The notes: generated from the letters alone by a model not told the origin. A stretch of DNA of 64,000 bases from Spongiihabitans sp963422685 (GCA_963422685.1 OY730442.1:2356001-2420000), one strand, 5' to 3'; shown: positions 19,520-29,830, counted from the stretch's first letter. Numbers and translations are program-made.

Positions 19520-20956
19520 TTTTTTTGCCCGCGCGTCTGATGCGACGCGCGGGCTGTTTCAATCCACGCGCCCCTGAAGGGCGCGACCGAGAAACGCGGA
19601 GGTTACAAACAAACGAAAGCACGCGTTTCAATCCACGCGCCCCTGAAGGGCGCGACAACCAACTACGTGGATAACGCCCACAAGCGCGTTGTTTCAATCC
19701 ACGCGCCCCTGAAGGGCGCGACTGAAAACCCGGTCGGGTCTGCAACCGCATAATAAGTTTCAATCCACGCGCCCCTGAAGGGCGCGACTTAGTTATGCGT
19801 CGTCGACATGACGACGCACAGCGTTTCAATCCACGCGCCCCTGAAGGGCGCGACTTCCAGCGCTCGTGCAAGCGCTGGAGGTGTGCAATGTTTCAATCCA
19901 CGCGCCCCTGAAGGGCGCGACATCCGCGCGTCTCGCGATCAGAGACGCGCAGGCAAGTTTCAATCCACGCGCCCCTGAAGGGCGCGACTCCAGCGCTCGT
20001 GCAAGCGCTGGAGGTGTGCAATGTTTCAATCCACGCGCCCCTGAAGGGCGCGACCGACCCATCTGCACAATCTGAATGCAGCGAAGCAGTTTCAATCCAC
20101 GCGCCCCTGAAGGGCGCGACATCTTCAATTCGCACTGAAGCGAAGCTGTTTGTTAGTTTCAATCCACGCGCCCCTGAAGGGCGCGACTGAAAGTACTTCG
20201 AAGATACCTAAGAGAGCCAGGTGTTTCAATCCACGCGCCCCTGAAGGGCGCGACTGCACGAGCGCTGGAGGTGTACAATGAATGCGTCGGTTTCAATCCA
20301 CGCGCCCCTGAAGGGCGCGACCTCAGCGATCGTCGCACTAGCAGCGACGATCGCTGTTTCAATCCACGCGCCCCTGAAGGGCGCGACCGCGTCTGATTGA
20401 CGCGCAGGCTGAACGCGACCTTGTTTCAATCCACGCGCCCCTGAAGGGCGCGACGCGCAGCATCTCTCCGCCGTACGCGTGCGCAAGATGTTTCAATCCA
20501 CGCGCCCCTGAAGGGCGCGACGTTAGTTATGCGTCGTCGACATGACGACGCGCCGCGTTTCAATCCACGCGCCCCTGAAGGGCGCGACCTATTAAGGGCC
20601 TATTCGAAAACGGCGCAACTGTAGTTTCAATCCACGCGCCCCTGAAGGGCGCGACTTAGTTATGCGTCGTCATGTCGACGACGCGCTGCGTTTCAATCCA
20701 CGCGCCCCTGAAGGGCGCGACACAAAGTTCGGGAGCCGCTAACATACTGGTTTTGGTTTCAATCCACGCGCCCCTGAAGGGCGCGACGCCTCGCGCGGCT
20801 TAAGTGGGGTGCGAGAATCGATGTTTCAATCCACGCGCCCCTGAAGGGCGCGACAACATGGACTATGCAGCTATCATTCAGTCAGGACTGGTTTCAATCC
20901 ACGCGCCCCTGAAGGGCGCGACTGTCAGTACAGCTCGCGAGCGGGTACTCGCGAGC
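19520..20956 (-). repeat. Block of hairpin-forming spacers inside the array
   Basis: Of 22 consecutive spacers here, about ten contain a perfect inverted repeat of 6-12 bp around a 4-7 nt loop. Examples are 19520-19555 (GCCCGCGCGTC stem, 11 bp), 20322-20355 (AGCGATCGTCGC stem, 12 bp), 20923-20956 (GCTCGCGAG stem, 9 bp), 19789-19822 and 20522-20556 (GCGTCGTC stem with GACAT loop), 20656-20689 (the same stem with the loop inverted to ATGTC) and 19855/19989 (CCAGCGCT stem, the same spacer twice). Elsewhere such spacers are sparser (17057, 21993, 22394, 23659 and 24659 regions). Confidence 0.9.
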
Positions 20957-22592
20957 GTTTCAATCCACGCGCCCCTGAAGGGCGCGACGTAGATGTCAGT
21001 GAGCTTATCATCGATAGCGTCAGTTTCAATCCACGCGCCCCTGAAGGGCGCGACGTCCGGTGAGGGTGAGGTGAGGGAAGCCGTCACAGGTTTCAATCCA
21101 CGCGCCCCTGAAGGGCGCGACGTAGATGTCAGTGAGCTTATCATCGATAGCGTCAGTTTCAATCCACGCGCCCCTGAAGGGCGCGACGGAAACTCAATAA
21201 AATGTGATGATGCACGACGTCTGTTTCAATCCACGCGCCCCTGAAGGGCGCGACCCCCTTCTTTCGTCGTTGAGATTGAGTATTCGGTGTTTCAATCCAC
21301 GCGCCCCTGAAGGGCGCGACTCTCCGGGAAATCCAGCACTGCCGCGGCTTTCAATGTTTCAATCCACGCGCCCCTGAAGGGCGCGACGCCGGGCCGCGGT
21401 GCGCTCGCGGTTGCGTGGATTGTTTCAATCCACGCGCCCCTGAAGGGCGCGACCACCAACGATCAACGGCATCTCCTTTCTGGCCACCGTTTCAATCCAC
21501 GCGCCCCTGAAGGGCGCGACATTTGTTTTGCAAGCACAATTTTGGCCGCAGATTGTTTCAATCCACGCGCCCCTGAAGGGCGCGACGCCCAGTTCGGAGA
21601 TTTAGTCCGAGCCGGAAAATTCGTTTCAATCCACGCGCCCCTGAAGGGCGCGACATTGTGCCAACGACAACGATAACCAGACTCTACGGGTTTCAATCCA
21701 CGCGCCCCTGAAGGGCGCGACCGTCAGAGGAACTATCGGGATCGTTGGCAGAAAGGGTTTCAATCCACGCGCCCCTGAAGGGCGCGACGAATTGCCAGAA
21801 AATATACGCGGCATCTTCGAAGCCGTTTCAATCCACGCGCCCCTGAAGGGCGCGACGGCCTATGGCTGGGTACAGTCATTATCCACGGACCGGGTTTCAA
21901 TCCACGCGCCCCTGAAGGGCGCGACCGCTGAATGCAAAAGCCGCAGAACTCGCGGAGCTTGTTTCAATCCACGCGCCCCTGAAGGGCGCGACTTCGTTGA
22001 TTTTTCCGGCAGCGTAGCGGCTGCCGGTTTCAATCCACGCGCCCCTGAAGGGCGCGACACAAAGCGTTGCATTTGATGATAAATATGTCATAGTTTCAAT
22101 CCACGCGCCCCTGAAGGGCGCGACGGTAAGTCAGCGCGAGATTGAGGCCGACTTGCTCCGAGTTTCAATCCACGCGCCCCTGAAGGGCGCGACCTCGCCC
22201 CCGAGCCGCCAAGCGGCCGGAATATCGGGTTTCAATCCACGCGCCCCTGAAGGGCGCGACATGAAACAAGCAATTGAAAGATACTGCAATGAGAGTTTCA
22301 ATCCACGCGCCCCTGAAGGGCGCGACCAGAAAAAACAAATGGCGCTGAGCGAGTCTTAATAGTTTCAATCCACGCGCCCCTGAAGGGCGCGACGCTCGCC
22401 GAGCGCATCGATCACCATCGATGCACCCGTTTCAATCCACGCGCCCCTGAAGGGCGCGACACAGAGCCACGACCATAAATATTAGCAACAGTAGGTTTCA
22501 ATCCACGCGCCCCTGAAGGGCGCGACGCCAAACTGCTTATCATTCCCGGAAGAAGTAAGAGTTTCAATCCACGCGCCCCTGAAGGGCGCGAC

Positions 22593-22626
22593 CCATAAAA
22601 ATGTTTCAATCCACGCGCCGGAGCGC
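22593..22626 (-). other. Spacer containing part of a CRISPR repeat (copy 1)
   Basis: Between two normal repeats lies a 34-nt spacer: ten bases (CCATAAAAAT), then 17 bases identical to the first 17 of the local repeat (GTTTCAATCCACGCGCC), then GGAGCGC. Its length is that of a normal spacer, so it is better read as a spacer taken from a CRISPR repeat than as a damaged repeat. Confidence 0.85.
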
Positions 22627-25254
22627 GTTTCAATCCACGCGCCCCTGAAGGGCGCGACGGGCCCTGGCCCGGTGCCGCGCAGGCCGCGCAGAAGTTTCAA
22701 TCCACGCGCCCCTGAAGGGCGCGACAACAATAGAGGCAGATTAATGGATTCGAAACTTGGTTTCAATCCACGCGCCCCTGAAGGGCGCGACGGCGGTGAA
22801 GGGATTGCGAGCAGTCACGCTGGCCGAGTTTCAATCCACGCGCCCCTGAAGGGCGCGACCTGCATAAGTGGAATACGTAGGTTGAGACTCCTTATGTTTC
22901 AATCCACGCGCCCCTGAAGGGCGCGACCTGCTTGGTACTAAGATGCAGGTTCAAGGTCAACAGTTTCAATCCACGCGCCCCTGAAGGGCGCGACAATGTA
23001 CAAAACCAATTATGTGGACAACGCACACGTTTCAATCCACGCGCCCCTGAAGGGCGCGACACCGTGAAAAAAGGCGATATTGAAGCTTTCAGCGGTTTCA
23101 ATCCACGCGCCCCTGAAGGGCGCGACGAAAGTACTTCGAAGATACCTGAGAGAGCCGGGTGTTTCAATCCACGCGCCCCTGAAGGGCGCGACTTAGGCAT
23201 TTGCCGATGCCACCAATAGTCAGGCTGTTTCAATCCACGCGCCCCTGAAGGGCGCGACCGGTTATCTACATGAACATGACGATTATATATGCGTTTCAAT
23301 CCACGCGCCCCTGAAGGGCGCGACTTAGAGCGCCTATCCGGACGAGCCCAGTAATCATGTTTCAATCCACGCGCCCCTGAAGGGCGCGACAAATGTACAA
23401 AACTAACTACGTGGATAACGCACACGTTTCAATCCACGCGCCCCTGAAGGGCGCGACGACAGATGCCCGACTGAAATGACATACACAAAAATTGTTTCAA
23501 TCCACGCGCCCCTGAAGGGCGCGACTGACATACACAAAAATCAAAGTAATCGAATTGGAGTTTCAATCCACGCGCCCCTGAAGGGCGCGACAACCGTAAA
23601 AAAGGGCGATATCGAAGCTTTCAGCGGTTTCAATCCACGCGCCCCTGAAGGGCGCGACCCATCTTGAGTTTGCAATTTCGCAAACTCGCAATTGTTTCAA
23701 TCCACGCGCCCCTGAAGGGCGCGACACCATAAAAAAGGGAGATATTGAAGCTTTCAGCGGTTTCAATCCACGCGCCCCTGAAGGGCGCGACGCCGCGTGC
23801 TAATTGCACAGCGGCAGTAATGACGGTTTCAATCCACGCGCCCCTGAAGGGCGCGACTTTCATCGTCCTGACAAAAAGCTTCGCTTCAGTACGTTTCAAT
23901 CCACGCGCCCCTGAAGGGCGCGACCGATAAAATGTGACGATGGAAGACGTATAAACATCGTTTCAATCCACGCGCCCCTGAAGGGCGCGACCATTTTTAA
24001 ATCCTCGTTTAGTTGCGAGCTTGCGGTTTCAATCCACGCGCCCCTGAAGGGCGCGACACTGAAATCACGTACACCAAAATCAAAGTAATTGGTTTCAATC
24101 CACGCGCCCCTGAAGGGCGCGACTATGGTATTTTGTTTGGCCAGGGCGATGAGGTTTGTTTCAATCCACGCGCCCCTGAAGGGCGCGACGCAGAAAAAAC
24201 AAATGGCGCTGAGCGAGTCTTAATGTTTCAATCCACGCGCCCCTGAAGGGCGCGACTATCCCCGTCTTACGCATCACCACCAAACTCACTGTTTCAATCC
24301 ACGCGCCCCTGAAGGGCGCGACGCCCCGAACGTGTGCTGCGCGCCGGACTGGTCGGCGTTTCAATCCACGCGCCCCTGAAGGGCGCGACAAAATCAAACT
24401 CAGCGCCAGCATCCCTTAGATACTGTTTCAATCCACGCGCCCCTGAAGGGCGCGACAACCACCAGGTCATCACTGTTGACCCGGGCCGCATGTTTCAATC
24501 CACGCGCCCCTGAAGGGCGCGACTGATGTACCCATCGTGACCCGTAGCACAGCCAGTGTTTCAATCCACGCGCCCCTGAAGGGCGCGACGTTCGAAGTTA
24601 GCGGCATCGCCCAGCAGTAGGTCGTTGTTTCAATCCACGCGCCCCTGAAGGGCGCGACACGCAGCGAGACAGTCACGCCTCGCTGCGACAGGGGTTTCAA
24701 TCCACGCGCCCCTGAAGGGCGCGACATACCCCTAAACCTAAACCAGCACCTCAATACCAAGTTTCAATCCACGCGCCCCTGAAGGGCGCGACCTGAAGGA
24801 GCCGCTTACCCGCTGTCCCTGCATATCGTTTCAATCCACGCGCCCCTGAAGGGCGCGACTATGGTATTTTGTTTGGCCAGGGCGATGAGGTTTGTTTCAA
24901 TCCACGCGCCCCTGAAGGGCGCGACGACGAATTGGTTGATGGTTGCGGTGACGAGTTTTGTTTCAATCCACGCGCCCCTGAAGGGCGCGACAACTTTTAG
25001 CGACCTGTGCGGTGCTGGTGGTCTTGTTTCAATCCACGCGCCCCTGAAGGGCGCGACGGCGTTGCAGGCTCTCTTCCAGCAAAGTACACTGGTTTCAATC
25101 CACGCGCCCCTGAAGGGCGCGACGGGTATAGCGCGTATAGCGGAAGTTTGTGGCGAGGTTTCAATCCACGCGCCCCTGAAGGGCGCGACGTGCGGCCTTG
25201 CCGAGAATTTGATAGCTGGTATGTTTCAATCCACGCGCCCCTGAAGGGCGCGAC

Positions 25255-25289
25255 TCCATAAGAATGTTTCAATCCACGCGCCGGAGCGC
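25255..25289 (-). other. Spacer containing part of a CRISPR repeat (copy 2)
   Basis: A 35-nt spacer nearly identical to the one at 22593 (TCCATAAGAAT, the same 17 repeat bases, GGAGCGC). It differs by one internal base and one extra terminal base. The flanking spacers are different at the two places, so this is not a simple block duplication. Confidence 0.85.
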
Positions 25290-27729
25290 GTTTCAATCCA
25301 CGCGCCCCTGAAGGGCGCGACCACCCTCACCGGACCCAACACCATCGCCCCAAACCGTTTCAATCCACGCGCCCCTGAAGGGCGCGACCTCGGGAGAAGG
25401 AGAGGATGTGCGGAATATGGCTGTTTCAATCCACGCGCCCCTGAAGGGCGCGACACGGCGACGAACATCAGCCCGCCGGAATTATGACGTTTCAATCCAC
25501 GCGCCCCTGAAGGGCGCGACGGCGCGCAGCACACGTTCACCGCCCGCGACCTAGCGGTTTCAATCCACGCGCCCCTGAAGGGCGCGACGACGTGCAGACA
25601 GTAATTGTCGACGGCGCCGACGCGTTTCAATCCACGCGCCCCTGAAGGGCGCGACATCTATGGCGAGGATTTATTCAACACCGTAATCAAGTTTCAATCC
25701 ACGCGCCCCTGAAGGGCGCGACAGCCTCAAACTTCCCGGATGTAGGCCGAAAAATGCGTTTCAATCCACGCGCCCCTGAAGGGCGCGACGACGTGCAGAC
25801 AGTAATTGTCGACGGCGCCGACGCGTTTCAATCCACGCGCCCCTGAAGGGCGCGACTGCGTTTTCTTCGCTTCTCTCATTGCAGTATCTTTGTTTCAATC
25901 CACGCGCCCCTGAAGGGCGCGACCTGCACCGGCAACATCTCACAGCCCGGCGCACCGAGTTTCAATCCACGCGCCCCTGAAGGGCGCGACTCGAACCACC
26001 CAGATAACCACTAACCCCAAGCGCAGTTTCAATCCACGCGCCCCTGAAGGGCGCGACATTACGGGTCGCCGAAAAGTAACAGTATCGGCTTGTTTCAATC
26101 CACGCGCCCCTGAAGGGCGCGACCCGTACACAGGATTATCCACTTCCTGGACTTCATTGTTTCAATCCACGCGCCCCTGAAGGGCGCGACTATCCGGCAG
26201 TACGCGGATGGTCGTCCTGGCGAGTCGTTTCAATCCACGCGCCCCTGAAGGGCGCGACGGTATATTTGCCGAATGAATATAGACGGGTTTGCGTTTCAAT
26301 CCACGCGCCCCTGAAGGGCGCGACGCCCTCGCCGCCGGAAAAAGCATTGAAGCCGCAGAAGTTTCAATCCACGCGCCCCTGAAGGGCGCGACTTCTGATG
26401 CGCATCAAGGACTGGATTGGTCGACTGTTTCAATCCACGCGCCCCTGAAGGGCGCGACGCCAACCGGGCTGGCAGTCCTCGCGAGGCGAAAAAGTTTCAA
26501 TCCACGCGCCCCTGAAGGGCGCGACATCAACCCGTCATCGGCGTATCCGACTTCGCCGACGTTTCAATCCACGCGCCCCTGAAGGGCGCGACAGCGGTGT
26601 TAAGTCTTTGCATGTGGATGGTAAGTGGTTTCAATCCACGCGCCCCTGAAGGGCGCGACCCTCGGGGGCATCAGTAGCCGAAGGCTCAATGATGTTTCAA
26701 TCCACGCGCCCCTGAAGGGCGCGACGGGCTCGGGCCATGACCTCATCATGGGCATTCATTGTTTCAATCCACGCGCCCCTGAAGGGCGCGACCTATTTGC
26801 ATTATTTTTTGCCCAATCCTAAAATGGTTTCAATCCACGCGCCCCTGAAGGGCGCGACGCAGATTAATCCCCGGGGCAGATCAATATAAAGGCGTTTCAA
26901 TCCACGCGCCCCTGAAGGGCGCGACTATGGTATTTTGTTTGGCCAGGGCGATGAGGTTTGTTTCAATCCACGCGCCCCTGAAGGGCGCGACTTTGGTCTT
27001 GCGGGCTGGTAAAGCCGTGCTGTGTAGTTTCAATCCACGCGCCCCTGAAGGGCGCGACCGTGGGGGTCAACCGGCACCAGCAATCGATTATCAGTTTCAA
27101 TCCACGCGCCCCTGAAGGGCGCGACGGTTGCCTGTGTAGTTATGGGTGGGTACCAGCGCGTTTCAATCCACGCGCCCCTGAAGGGCGCGACGCCAAGGTC
27201 GGCTCCTCCTCCAATACCATCCAGAAGTTTCAATCCACGCGCCCCTGAAGGGCGCGACCAATTCAACTACCGCAACCGGACGCGAACCCGGAGTTTCAAT
27301 CCACGCGCCCCTGAAGGGCGCGACTTGAAACATTTTAATGGATATGTACCCGCTTCAAACGTTTCAATCCACGCGCCCCTGAAGGGCGCGACGGCCGATA
27401 ACGGCCAAAACCCCTCACCACCCCGCTAAGTTTCAATCCACGCGCCCCTGAAGGGCGCGACTCGAAGTTAGCGGCATCGCCCAGCAGTAGGTCGTTGTTT
27501 CAATCCACGCGCCCCTGAAGGGCGCGACGGTTTTGTGGTCATAGTTCTCTTATTTAGGCGGACAGGTTTCAATCCACGCGCCCCTGAAGGGCGCGACGGT
27601 CGCTATAATATTAGGTAACACGAGACGCTGTGTTTCAATCCACGCGCCCCTGAAGGGCGCGACAATGTACAAAACTAACTACGTGGATAACGCGCACGTT
27701 TCAATCCACGCGCCCCTGAAGGGCGCGAC

Positions 27730-27906
27730 GGCCCAACCCTAAATGATTGTTACGCATCTGTAAATATCCGATTTTGCGCTAACCCACGCATATTCGGTTG
27801 CTTTGCTGATGAATATTTCCGTCCTGGATGGAATTAGATAATAAATTCAATGATCTGGCGTTGCGCTAATCTGCCAGAGGAAAGCTGATAACCCCGCTAT
27901 AGCGGC
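27730..27906 (-). promoter_or_regulatory. CRISPR leader
   Basis: 177 bp between the cas2 stop and the first repeat, non-coding and more AT-rich than the array. Read on the minus strand it starts with the palindrome CCGCTATAGCGG just after cas2 and runs to GGGTTGGGCC next to the first repeat; GCGTGGGTTAGCGCAAAA lies in the leader-proximal half. In type I-C systems the leader sits between cas2 and the array, carries the array promoter and directs integration of new spacers. I did not find a clear -35/-10 pair. Confidence 0.8.
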
Positions 27907-28200
27907 TTATAAAATCAGCGTATCTCTGAGTATGTCCGTGGATGGTTTCGCACCAAAATGCTCCACTTTACGTTGCCAATTGGAACCTAGGGAATAAAAT
28001 CTCAGACTGTCCTCTTTCTGGTCGTAGATATTCAATAGTGTTGTTTTCAGCTCCACCCATTGAGCCGGTGTGACCTCACATTCAAACACAGAGTTTTGCA
28101 CACGCATCCCGTAGTTGAGACAGGTTTTACTGATATGTCTCAGCCGCTTTATCCCGGCTGAGGTCACCACACTGACGTCATAGGTAACCAGGACCATCAT
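27907..28200 (-). CDS. cas2: CRISPR-associated endonuclease Cas2 (type I-C)
   Basis: 97 residues, ferredoxin-like fold, with the N-terminal beta-strand and conserved Asp in MVLVTYDVSV and the RLRHISKTCLNYG segment seen in type I-C Cas2. It forms the structural core of the Cas1-Cas2 integrase that inserts new spacers at the leader. It is the last gene of the cas operon, 11 bases after cas1, and is followed directly by the leader. The start could be either of two adjacent Met codons. Confidence 0.96.
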   Translation of the reverse strand: MMVLVTYDVSVVTSAGIKRLRHISKTCLNYGMRVQNSVFECEVTPAQWVELKTTLLNIYDQKEDSLRFYSLGSNWQRKVEHFGAKPSTDILRDTLIL

Positions 28201-28211
28201 TGCACCTTCTC

Positions 28212-29231
28212 TTATCGAGCGATAAACGCCGGATAGGCCTCAAGGTCTCGCCTGAGATGACGCGCCAGTAGCATGGATTGAACGTGCGGCAACAGCCCGA
28301 TGGGAATCTTTTCTTTCGTGTAAGGATGTTCAATCTCAACCTGTTTGCGTTCTTGCCAGGCGGTAAGAAATTGCTTGCGGCAATCATCCTTCATGCGCAG
28401 GCTGCCACTGGCTTCTCTGACAAAGTCTTTTTCATTGACCTGTTTGCGGTTTACCAGAGTAAGTACAAATCGGTCACACCACCAGGCACGAAATTCCTCC
28501 AGCATATCCAGCGCCATGCTCAGACGCCCTGGCCGGTCGCGGTGCATAAAACCCACATAGGGATCAAGCCCCACCGCCTGCTGCGCGGAAGCAAGTTCGT
28601 GGGTAAGCAAACTGTAGGCGAACGACAACAAGGCATTGACCGGGTCTGTCGGCGGACGTTTATTTCTACCAGAGAAGTGAAACCCTGACCTGACATCTGG
28701 GCGCAGCAGTTGCTCAAACCGGGAAAAGTAAATTTGCGCCGCCTCGCCCTCCAGCCCTCTCAGCCGGTTCAAATCGGTTTCGCGACCCGCTTTTTCCAGC
28801 AGCCGGGCCAACTGCCTGACCGTATGACCGAGGGTGGCGGTGGCGCCGTGATTGCGTTGCAGGCGCATGAACGACTGGCGACTGTTAGCGATTTTCGCGC
28901 CAATCATAATCCGTGCGACCTGTGTCGGAGCGCCATCTGCCAGCCGGTATTGCGCACGACGCAGTAACACATTCCCCGATTGCGGTCCCTGAACCCGTGC
29001 CAGGAACCTGCCGTACTCGGTCATAAAGGACAGATTGATGCCGCGCTCACCACAGGCGGCCATCAACGCTGGCGACACCATCACGCGGCCAAAACAGAAG
29101 ATATTAGCGATGGCATGTATCGGCAATTGTCCTGCCTTATTGCCTTCGATTTCAACCACAAGCGTTTCCCGCTCTTTGTGAAGGTAACTGCCCTGGGTGG
29201 TGATATAGAGCGAATTCAGCAGTTTTTTCAT
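28212..29231 (-). CDS. cas1: CRISPR-associated endonuclease Cas1 (type I-C)
   Basis: 339 residues from the ATG at 29231, giving the family N-terminus MKKLLNSLYITTQGSYLHKE; the frame extends upstream but that part overlaps cas4 and is not family-like. An N-terminal beta domain precedes the all-helical catalytic domain with the metal-binding Glu in LRGLEGEAAQIYF, His in PYVGFMHRDRPGRLS and the acidic cluster LDMLEEFRAW. The start overlaps the cas4 stop (ATGA), so translation is coupled. It is the integrase for new spacers and the only cas1 in the window, so it must serve both effector modules if both are fed here. Confidence 0.96.
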   Translation of the reverse strand: MKKLLNSLYITTQGSYLHKERETLVVEIEGNKAGQLPIHAIANIFCFGRVMVSPALMAACGERGINLSFMTEYGRFLARVQGPQSGNVLLRRAQYRLADGAPTQVARIMIGAKIANSRQSFMRLQRNHGATATLGHTVRQLARLLEKAGRETDLNRLRGLEGEAAQIYFSRFEQLLRPDVRSGFHFSGRNKRPPTDPVNALLSFAYSLLTHELASAQQAVGLDPYVGFMHRDRPGRLSMALDMLEEFRAWWCDRFVLTLVNRKQVNEKDFVREASGSLRMKDDCRKQFLTAWQERKQVEIEHPYTKEKIPIGLLPHVQSMLLARHLRRDLEAYPAFIAR

Positions 29232-29830
29232 GATGTGAATAAATCCGCTATATAGCGTGCAGAATGATCCCTTGAACGGGGCATACATTCGTCAACAAAG
29301 GAGCACGCCTTGCAGGACTTTGACCATTGGGCGGGAGGCAGCGCCTGGTGCTGGATCAGGGTTCGCGTCTGTTGAATCACATCCCGGGTGGCTGTGCGCA
29401 GCGCGTCATCCAGCCGCACCCATTCGCGTTTGCGCGGTTTCCAGTACCAAAGCGCGGCCCGGTCAATTCGCACAGTGCGCATTTCCTCCAGACACAACGC
29501 CTGGGCACAAAGTTGAATGCGGTCCCAGTCGGCCACTTTGGGCTGCCCTTTCTTGTATTCAACCGGGGTAAGACGACAGGGCGAGCGCTGAATCTCCAGG
29601 AGATCCAGTTGGCCATGAATACCGAGTTTTTCAGATTGCACCCGCACACCGCGCTCGGTGCGCAAGTTGCCGCGCGTTTCAGCCTCATTGCTGTGTACGC
29701 GCTCATGCAGCTGGCTGCCTTTCGCGGTGAGATAGTTATCCTGCCAGCGCTGCTCTATATAAATGTAGGCGCACTGCCGGGGGCAAAATGAATAGTGCTG
29801 CAATGCGGATATGGGGATGGATTCGTCCAT
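29228..29830 (-). CDS. cas4: CRISPR-associated exonuclease Cas4 (type I-C)
   Basis: About 200 residues from the ATG at 29830 (a TTG at 29863 is the alternative). The iron-sulfur cysteines are one near the N-terminus (HYSFCPRQC) and three at the C-terminus (SCKACSFVDEC). The RecB-like nuclease core shows GQLDLLEI, PVEYKKG and QLCAQALCL. In type I-C, Cas4 trims prespacers so that they carry the right PAM and orientation. The N-terminal 41 codons have a second, truncated copy at 35701-35826. It lies 95 bases after cas7 and overlaps cas1 by 4 bases. Confidence 0.95.
   Translation of the reverse strand: MDESIPISALQHYSFCPRQCAYIYIEQRWQDNYLTAKGSQLHERVHSNEAETRGNLRTERGVRVQSEKLGIHGQLDLLEIQRSPCRLTPVEYKKGQPKVADWDRIQLCAQALCLEEMRTVRIDRAALWYWKPRKREWVRLDDALRTATRDVIQQTRTLIQHQALPPAQWSKSCKACSFVDECMPRSRDHSARYIADLFTS

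Larger units (their letters stand above)
14364..27729 (-). CRISPR. Type I-C CRISPR array, 201 repeats by hand count
   Basis: A 32-bp repeat recurs every 66-69 bp. On the + strand it begins GTTTCAATCCACGCGCCCC and ends GAAGGGCGCGAC; read on the minus strand it ends GTGGATTGAAAC, the usual type I-C 3' handle. The repeat carries a 7-bp stem (CGCGCCC/GGGCGCG) with a CTGAA loop. I counted 201 repeats and 200 spacers of mostly 33-37 nt by walking every repeat start; allow one or two of error. Transcription is inferred leftwards from the leader beside cas2, so spacers near 27.7 kb are newest. The only repeat variant I noticed is the fourth from the far end (14562, one C to T), consistent with that end being oldest. 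Long frames through the array (MSRPSGARGLK, VAPFRGAWIET, SIHAPLKGAT repeats) are artefacts. Confidence 0.99.

Noticed and set aside
19520..19555. Spacer hairpin with a T-run read as a Rho-independent terminator
   Set aside because: The T-run lies before the stem on one strand and becomes an A-run after it on the other, so neither strand gives stem then U-run.
21388..21421. Spacer ending GCGTGGATT, an inverted match to the repeat start
   Set aside because: Only nine bases; about one such match is expected by chance among 200 spacers.
14418..27429. Many open frames across 14.4-27.4 kb encoding repeated SRPSGARGLK, VAPFRGAWIET or SIHAPLKGAT peptides
   Set aside because: They are the CRISPR repeat read through in different frames, with spacers between; not genes.
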